From positions 1-9,400 of the forward strand of contig JAUYQE010000087.1 in the NCBI GenBank assembly GCA_030695605.1: a DNA stretch of 9,400 nucleotides. Direction: 5' to 3'. The stretch is from Nanobdellota archaeon. Lineage in GTDB: Archaea > Nanobdellota > Nanobdellia > Woesearchaeales > GW2011-AR9. The translations under genes were made by a program, and so were the position numbers. The notes under the pieces were generated by a model. It did no database searches, was not told where the DNA came from, and worked only from the letters and a program-made list of their open reading frames with translations. Shown piece after piece: positions 6,593-9,400 of this stretch; within the stretch, counting starts at the first letter, position 1, and each line of letters begins with the position of its first letter.

Positions 6593-6676
6593 TTTCCTTG
6601 CCCTGGTAAGTAGTGGACATTCGCAGCCCATTGCCATAGAGCAGTCGGGGTGCGGCATAAAGCCGCACGAGGGAAA
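6593..6676 (+). ncRNA. Possible structured RNA upstream of tRNA-Asn
   Basis: This gene-free stretch can fold into a three-helix junction. An outer stem pairs TTTCCTT (6593-6599) with AGGGAAA (6670-6676), 7 bp with one G-U. An inner stem pairs TGGTAA with TTGCCA (6 bp, one G-U). A perfect 7-bp hairpin, GTGCGGC-ATAAA-GCCGCAC, spans 6650-6668. A nearly symmetrical TATA box lies about 25 nt upstream of the first base. No known RNA family is recognised, and it has no clear C/D or ACA boxes. It could be an independent small RNA, the leader of the tRNA transcript, or a degraded tRNA copy. Evidence is structural only. Confidence 0.3.
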
Positions 6677-6748
6677 GAAATAAAAGAAGAAAGAACAGGG
6701 AACAAAAACAATGCCCCGGTAGCTTAGTGGAGGAGCACACGGCTGTTA

Positions 6749-6762
6749 TTCGCTAAGCAGCC
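6749..6762 (+). other. tRNA-Asn intron 1 (canonical 37/38)
   Basis: The 14-nt intron TTCGCTAAGCAGCC sits directly after A37. A bulge-helix-bulge fold is visible: exon helix CACGG/CCGTG, a 3-nt bulge CC^A, a central 4-bp helix CTGT/GCAG with one G-U, and the opposite bulge TA^T. Both cuts fall between the second and third bulge bases, as expected. The distal intron helix is minimal, only a closing U-A over a short loop. Confidence 0.82.
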
Positions 6763-6768
6763 ACCGTG

Positions 6769-6786
6769 AAGCGGTTTGCTCGGGAA
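6769..6786 (+). other. tRNA-Asn intron 2 (non-canonical, 43/44)
   Basis: The 18-nt insertion AAGCGGTTTGCTCGGGAA lies between the anticodon stem and the variable loop. In the unspliced RNA it can form a bulge-helix-bulge: outer helix GCC/GGT, central helix ACCG/CGGG (three pairs plus A-G), bulges TG^A and AA^A, and intron hairpin AGC-GGTTT-GCT. Cutting at the standard bulge positions leaves variable loop AGGTC. The outer GCC comes from intron 1, so this intron may need to leave first. Confidence 0.7.
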
Positions 6787-6873
6787 AGGTCGCCAGTTCG
6801 AACCTGGCCCGGGGCGGTTTATTTTAAGCTATTATACATAATGTTTAAATGCATATCTTCTCATGCCGAAAGC

Positions 6874-7254
6874 ATGAAAGCCCAGAGAAAAACTTTTCTG
6901 ATCGGCGAGAAAGAACTCCCCCCGGATTGCTTCGGTGAACGAGAAGGGATGTGGTTATACGAAGGGCATATGTCTGGTGATCTGCGCATCCGTACCTACG
7001 TTCCTACGACCATCTTTAACCCCTTAGCGGCGATTATTAGAGTCTATTCTGTTGAAGATCTTTCTCAGCAATGCCCAACAGTCCCGGAAGTGCTGGTCGA
7101 TATACAGAGAGTTCCGCTGCATTCTTTCCCAAAATGGGATGTCGGAGCGCAAACGTTATTTTTAAGCAAAACTGATGAGCAAGCGGTGATCGATGCCTGC
7201 CAGCAACTCGAACAAAAATTGCTGGATGCCGAAGATCATTTAAAGAGAGTATAA
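6874..7254 (+). CDS. Hypothetical protein, 126 residues
   Basis: I do not recognise a family. The 126-residue product looks soluble, with no signal peptide or membrane helix. It seems to start with a mixed alpha/beta domain (about 5-100) containing MWLYEGHMSGDLRIRTYVP (26-44) and PEVLVDIQRVPLHSFPKWD (71-89), and ends with a charged helix DEQAVIDACQQLEQKLLDAEDHLKRV. Three cysteines (19, 67, 109) do not form a zinc motif. I chose ATG 6874 because TTTAAAT at 6844-6850 lies about 27 nt upstream, the leaderless spacing used around here. ATG 6841 in the same frame would add 11 residues across that box; still longer versions overlap the tRNA. It converges on the HAD gene with a 55-nt gap. Confidence 0.7.
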   Translation: MKAQRKTFLIGEKELPPDCFGEREGMWLYEGHMSGDLRIRTYVPTTIFNPLAAIIRVYSVEDLSQQCPTVPEVLVDIQRVPLHSFPKWDVGAQTLFLSKTDEQAVIDACQQLEQKLLDAEDHLKRV

Positions 7255-7309
7255 GAGAAAGTTCTCGATAGAATAGGGGGGAATACGAATACAGCCAAAA
7301 CCGTGAGGA

Positions 7310-7942
7310 TCACAGATACGCAAACACCCCTTCTAGTGTTTCCATCTTCGGCGAATAACTGCTTTTATTTTTTCTATCCAAGAGCGCCGCCTGCATGCCG
7401 ATAGCTCTCGGCGGATCAACGTCGCGGTCCAGTCTATTGCCGATCATCAGCGCCTGCGGTGGAGCGACTCCCGCCGAGCGCAACAGCCGCTCATAAATTC
7501 TTACGTCCGGCTTTTGCAAGCCGACATCGCAAGAAAAGATGATGTGGTCGAAATACTGGTCAAGACCGAGCGCAAAAAAAGGTTTTTTATACGCGGTTCC
7601 CGCATTGGAGATCATGCCTAAAGACAGGCCTCGGTCATGGAGCTCTTCCAAGACTGCTTTTGTTTCCGGATACGGCGTTGTAGACGCTACTTCCTGAGCG
7701 ATAGCCTTTTCATAATCCTGTAGCGGAAATTGGGTGCGGGCTTGCGGTTTTATTTTTCTTACAAAACTCGCCACATCATCGAAGTTTTCCGTCAGAGCAA
7801 TATGGTATGCGTCTTTCGCTTCCTCGGGCGTCATTCTCATATCATCAAAAAGCAGGAAAAAGGGGCTGGGCCCGTTGCGCGGGAAAGAAACAATAGTGTC
7901 ATAGAGGTCAAAAACCACCAGCTCAATGCTTGGGGAAGCCAT
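7310..7942 (-). CDS. HAD-superfamily hydrolase
   Basis: The 210-residue product is a haloacid dehalogenase-like phosphatase or dehalogenase relative. Motif I is VVFDLYDT (9-16), with nucleophile Asp12; Tyr14 at the second position is as in haloacid dehalogenases, where most phosphatases have Asp. Motif II is MISNAGT (110-116) with Ser112, motif III Lys144 in LQKPDVRIYE, and motif IV GNRLDRDVDPPRAIGM (168-183). A helical cap of about residues 20-90 fits the C1 type. The substrate cannot be stated; a small-molecule phosphatase is the safest reading. The start at 7942 lies about 29 nt from the minus-strand TATA box at 7968-7974, so the message is probably leaderless. Confidence 0.9.
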   Translation of the reverse strand: MASPSIELVVFDLYDTIVSFPRNGPSPFFLLFDDMRMTPEEAKDAYHIALTENFDDVASFVRKIKPQARTQFPLQDYEKAIAQEVASTTPYPETKAVLEELHDRGLSLGMISNAGTAYKKPFFALGLDQYFDHIIFSCDVGLQKPDVRIYERLLRSAGVAPPQALMIGNRLDRDVDPPRAIGMQAALLDRKNKSSYSPKMETLEGVFAYL

Positions 7943-7967
7943 TCCAACGGGAAAAGAAGCCGTTCCG

Positions 7968-7974
7968 TATATAA
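7968..7974 (-). promoter_or_regulatory. TATA box for HAD hydrolase gene
   Basis: TATATAA (plus strand), or TTATATA on the minus strand, lies about 29 nt before the ATG at 7942. No Shine-Dalgarno motif precedes that ATG. Confidence 0.5.
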
Positions 7975-7999
7975 CTTTTCCCGTTCCCCGACCGAATGA

Positions 8000-8008
8000 T
8001 TTATAAAT
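8000..8008 (+). promoter_or_regulatory. TATA box for the 121-aa/31-aa membrane gene pair
   Basis: TTTATAAAT is centred near 8004, so transcription should begin near 8030. Unlike most genes here, this leaves a leader of about 18-20 nt carrying AGAGGTGAT (8035-8043), a strong Shine-Dalgarno, 5-6 nt before ATG 8048. Confidence 0.6.
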
Positions 8009-8047
8009 CTCTTTATTTTAATAGGGAACTATCAAGAGGTGATAGTC

Positions 8048-8413
8048 ATGGCACATAAAAGAGGTTCCCGGGGAAGCTTAGAGCTCCACCAAATCGCGCA
8101 TTATGCATTTTTTGTCGGATTGCTGGTTTCTATTATCGCGGCTTTCTTCAGAACATACATCGGACCGCAGGCTTTAGTAACAACGTTAGTCATTCTCGGC
8201 TTGATCGTAGGATTGTTCAACCTCACTGCCAAAGAAACGGTACCGTTCTTAATAGCAGCTATCGCTTTGATGCTCGCGGGCATCGTCAATCTCGGGTTGA
8301 TTCCATTCGTCGGCCCGTGGCTGCGCCAGGCGCTCAGCAACATAGTGGTCTTTGTCGTTCCCGGAGCCATCATTGTGGGTCTGAAAGCCGTGTGGAAACT
8401 GGCGTCAAAATAA
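8048..8413 (+). CDS. Four-helix integral membrane protein, unknown function
   Basis: The 121-residue product has a basic N-terminus (MAHKRGSRGS) and four strongly hydrophobic segments (about 18-36, 41-60, 65-86 and 93-114), ending in the basic tail KAVWKLASK. Both ends should face the cytoplasm. There is no motif for transport or catalysis, and I do not recognise the family. ATG 8048 is preferred over an in-frame GTG at 8039 because the GTG is part of the AGAGGTGAT Shine-Dalgarno sequence. This is the only clear leadered message with a strong ribosome site in the window besides downstream operon genes, suggesting good expression. A 31-residue membrane peptide gene starts 4 nt after its stop. 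Confidence 0.82.
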   Translation: MAHKRGSRGSLELHQIAHYAFFVGLLVSIIAAFFRTYIGPQALVTTLVILGLIVGLFNLTAKETVPFLIAAIALMLAGIVNLGLIPFVGPWLRQALSNIVVFVVPGAIIVGLKAVWKLASK

Positions 8414-8417
8414 GATT

Positions 8418-8513
8418 ATGGCACGAGGAGCAACATCGCATCGTACGCTGATTTTGCTGGTTCTTATTTTTATTTTTGTGCTGCTATATGCGAAGTGGAA
8501 AGGGCTGTGGTAG
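8418..8513 (+). CDS. 31-residue single-helix membrane peptide
   Basis: An ATG 4 nt after the stop of the 121-residue membrane gene opens a frame of 31 codons ending in TAG. The peptide has a short polar, basic N-terminus (MARGATSHR), one strongly hydrophobic helix of about 15-16 residues (LILLVLIFIFVLLY) and a basic/aromatic tail (AKWKGLW). This is a typical small membrane-protein layout. Its tight spacing, and a start resembling that of the upstream gene (MA, then basic and small residues), suggest a co-translated partner or regulator of that protein (inference). No Shine-Dalgarno is evident, so translation is probably coupled. A chance frame is possible given its size, but the T-run after it fits a transcript that ends just downstream. 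Confidence 0.6.
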   Translation: MARGATSHRTLILLVLIFIFVLLYAKWKGLW

Positions 8514-8527
8514 AGAAATTTGCAAGA

Positions 8528-8547
8528 GAAAAAAATGCCACTTTTTT
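8528..8547. terminator. Overlapping convergent oligo-T terminators
   Basis: On the plus strand a run of six T (8542-8547) follows the 31-residue gene. On the minus strand the A-run at 8530-8535 gives a T-run just after the 81-residue gene's stop. Both suit archaeal oligo-T termination of the two convergent transcripts. Confidence 0.5.
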
Positions 8548-8791
8548 ATTTCACATATACATTAATTTCTGCTTTCTTCCGAGGATTCAATGAGATGTGA
8601 AGCCCGTAAGCCGTTTGTTTAGGAAGAAGAATCCCTTCTTTAATGAGCGCCTTCGCGGCCTCTTTAATCTCACCTCTCACATGGCTAGGCAATCCCTTCT
8701 TCAGGTTGTCAATGGCGGTATGCCTGCCCCCAATGTATCCGTGATGAAATAATTTCTTAACGATGAATCCTTTTAACTGCTCTTCTTCCAT
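8546..8791 (-). CDS. Small conserved archaeal protein, probable winged helix
   Basis: The 81-residue product has helices at about 4-16 and 37-52 and then a likely beta wing. The stretch GYIGGRHTAIDNLKKGLPSH (18-37), the helix RGEIKEAAKALIKEGILL (39-56) and the following KQTAYGLHISLNPRKKAEI (58-76) look like a conserved small archaeal family with a winged-helix-like build, which I know only as uncharacterised. A nucleic-acid-binding role is plausible but inferred. It has no membrane segment or metal motif. The ATG at 8791 is about 29 nt from the minus-strand TATA element at 8817-8825 and lacks a Shine-Dalgarno, so it is probably leaderless. It shares a 105-nt divergent promoter region with the wHTH gene at 8897. 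Confidence 0.75.
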   Translation of the reverse strand: MEEEQLKGFIVKKLFHHGYIGGRHTAIDNLKKGLPSHVRGEIKEAAKALIKEGILLPKQTAYGLHISLNPRKKAEINVYVK

Positions 8792-8816
8792 GAATAAAAG
8801 AACCGATTGACAAAAC

Positions 8817-8825
8817 TATAAAAAA
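8817..8825 (-). promoter_or_regulatory. TATA box for the 81-aa gene
   Basis: TATAAAAAA on the plus strand gives TTTTTTATA on the minus strand, centred about 29 nt before the ATG at 8791. Confidence 0.45.
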
Positions 8826-8876
8826 GTTATCTTTACAAAAAATGTAACTACCAATACCAAAAATTATATAAGTTAC
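8825..8876. promoter_or_regulatory. AGTTA(C) repeats around the wHTH promoter
   Basis: Three related sites occur: AGTTAT (8825-8830, plus), its inverted form GTAACT (8844-8849) and AGTTAC (8871-8876, plus). The last two form an exact 6-bp inverted repeat, and the third abuts the TATA box at 8864-8871. Such sites could bind the adjacent winged-helix protein and give autoregulation of both divergent genes. Hexamers in AT-rich DNA also arise by chance. Confidence 0.3.
8864..8871 (+). promoter_or_regulatory. TATA box for wHTH regulator gene
   Basis: TTATATAA is centred near 8868, about 29 nt before ATG 8897. No Shine-Dalgarno is present, so the message is probably leaderless. Confidence 0.55.
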
Positions 8877-8896
8877 TATCATCTTTTAGTTGTACG

Positions 8897-9220
8897 ATGG
8901 AAGAACAATCAGTATTTATGCGAACTTTTGGGGACTATCCATTAATTCGGGTGCTCAATTTTTTAATCTACTCCCGGGATTTCGACTATCCCATCACCGA
9001 AATTGCCAAGAATGCTCAAGTTAATTTCCAAACCCTCAAGAAGTTTTGGCCCCAACTGGAACAGGATAGGGTAGTCATCTCCACAAGAAAGATGGGCGGC
9101 ACTATCCTCTACAAAATCAATGAGAACAACCCCGTCGTCAAAAAAATCATCGAACTCAATACGTTCTTGTGTTGGCAGTATGCTGAAGCTCTTGAAAAAG
9201 AGCAGGAAATTATCGCATAA
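8897..9220 (+). CDS. Winged helix-turn-helix transcriptional regulator
   Basis: The 107-residue product matches a common archaeal type of small winged-helix protein. The opening FMRTFGDYPLIRVLNFLIYS (7-26) is helix 1. FDYPITEIAKNAQVNFQTLKKFWPQL (29-54) contains the helix-turn-helix, with the recognition helix around NFQTLKKFWPQL. RVVISTRKMGGTILYKINENNPVVKKII (58-85) is the wing and the usual continuation. A C-terminal helix (about 86-107) could serve for dimerisation. No ligand or metal-binding site is apparent. It should bind DNA as a transcription factor; its targets may include its own promoter, where inverted repeats lie, and the divergent 81-residue gene (inference). It ends 33 nt before the rtcA start, and rtcA has its own TATA box. 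Confidence 0.85.
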   Translation: MEEQSVFMRTFGDYPLIRVLNFLIYSRDFDYPITEIAKNAQVNFQTLKKFWPQLEQDRVVISTRKMGGTILYKINENNPVVKKIIELNTFLCWQYAEALEKEQEIIA

Positions 9221-9230
9221 CTTTAAGAAT
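9221..9230 (+). promoter_or_regulatory. TATA box for rtcA
   Basis: CTTTAAGAAT begins directly after the wHTH stop codon and is centred about 28-29 nt before ATG 9254, matching the leaderless spacing seen elsewhere in the window. Confidence 0.45.
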
Positions 9231-9253
9231 ACTCTTTCTCGTTCCTCTCGTTG

Positions 9254-9400
9254 ATGATCACTCTCGACGGCTCCCATCTCGAAGGCGGCGGTTCTTTGGT
9301 CAGAGTGGCACTGGCACTTTCTACACTGACGGGCGAACCGTTTCAGGTAACCAACATCCGCAGCGGCCGCCAAGAGCCCGGATTGAAAGCCCAGCATCTT
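9254..9400 (+). CDS. rtcA: RNA 3'-terminal phosphate cyclase, partial (N-terminus)
   Basis: Only the first 49 codons are inside the window; the frame is open at the right edge. The enzyme converts RNA 3'-phosphate ends to 2',3'-cyclic phosphates using ATP. The visible N-terminus carries the family signature: MITLDGSHLEGGGSLVRVAL (1-20), where EGGG is diagnostic, ALSTLTGEPFQVTNIR (21-36), and GRQEPGLKAQHL (38-49), all aligning with the start of known RtcA proteins. ATG 9254 matches the family N-terminus, has a TATA box about 29 nt upstream and no Shine-Dalgarno, so it is probably leaderless. RtcA ends can be substrates for RtcB-type ligation, but a link to the intron-containing tRNA in this window is not shown by proximity alone. 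Confidence 0.93.
   Translation, partial: MITLDGSHLEGGGSLVRVALALSTLTGEPFQVTNIRSGRQEPGLKAQHL

Larger units (their letters stand above)
6713..6816 (+). tRNA. tRNA-Asn(GUU) with two introns
   Basis: Mature parts are: acceptor GCCCCGG/CCGGGGC (6713-6719 with 6809-6815), U8-A9, D arm GCTT-AGTGGAG-GAGC, A26, anticodon stem CACGG/CCGTG, loop CTGTTAA with anticodon GTT (6745-6747), variable loop AGGTC, T arm GCCAG-TTCGAAC-CTGGC and discriminator G (6816). This needs removal of 14 nt at 6749-6762 and 18 nt at 6769-6786, leaving 72 nt. CCA is not encoded. With only the first intron removed, the variable region would be 23 nt, far too long for tRNA-Asn, which strongly supports the second. The T-rich tail at 6818-6825 can end transcription. 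Splicing would use the archaeal endonuclease and RtcB ligase. Confidence 0.9.

Noticed and set aside
6650..6668. The perfect GTGCGGC/GCCGCAC hairpin as a rho-independent terminator.
   Set aside because: No T-run follows on either strand, and archaea mostly terminate at oligo-T without hairpins.
6713..6816. Reading the tRNA as a class II tRNA (Leu or Ser) with a long variable arm.
   Set aside because: The 23-nt variable segment does not form a variable-arm helix, the anticodon is GTT (Asn), and removing 18 nt restores a standard AGGTC loop and an Asn-like body.
6766..6873. Extension of the 126-residue protein to 6766 or 6841.
   Set aside because: The 6766 version lies within the tRNA gene; the 6841 version crosses the TATA element.

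Overview
The window reads as a piece of an archaeal chromosome, most likely from a DPANN-type lineage (Woesearchaeota/Pacearchaeota-like; this lineage placement is inference). The archaeal assignment rests on a complete aIF2-alpha gene followed directly by nop10, a tRNA-Asn with bulge-helix-bulge introns, an archaeal ICC-like phosphoesterase, the start of an RNA 3'-phosphate cyclase gene, and TATA boxes centred 26-29 nt before most start codons. That spacing implies mostly leaderless mRNAs. Genes are short, closely packed and often convergent with gaps of only 7-72 nt.

Layout. 45-1012 (+): translation and RNA modification (aIF2-alpha, Nop10). 1084-2046 (-): a membrane-anchored protein of unknown function and a small two-helix membrane protein, 3 nt apart. 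2163-2693 (-): a membrane PH-domain protein, divergent from 2746-4134 (+), which holds a formamidopyrimidine-DNA glycosylase (MutM/Fpg) and a small alpha/beta hydrolase; one TATA box sits midway between the two divergent starts. 4152-4834 (-): a HEPN/MNT pair in which the HEPN frame carries an in-frame TAA that cuts off the usual last helix. 4953-5822 (+): a DUF4349 two-membrane-segment protein, convergent with 5830-6543 (-), an ICC-like metallophosphoesterase. 6593-6676: a possible structured RNA. 6713-6816 (+): tRNA-Asn(GUU), which I read as having two introns, of 14 nt (37/38) and 18 nt (43/44). 6874-7254 (+): an unrecognised 126-residue protein. 7310-7942 (-): a HAD hydrolase. 8048-8513 (+): a four-helix membrane protein and an immediately following 31-residue single-helix peptide. 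8546-8791 (-) and 8897-9220 (+): two small, probably winged-helix, proteins. 9254-end (+): start of rtcA.

The genes do not form one pathway. The coherent units are aIF2-alpha/Nop10 (translation and ribosome/tRNA modification), MutM with its co-transcribed hydrolase, the HEPN/MNT toxin-antitoxin-like pair, and the 121-aa/31-aa membrane pair. The least ordinary items are the doubly interrupted tRNA-Asn, the possible RNA just upstream of it, the interrupted HEPN gene and the 31-residue gene. I see no CRISPR array, insertion sequence or clear new defence system.
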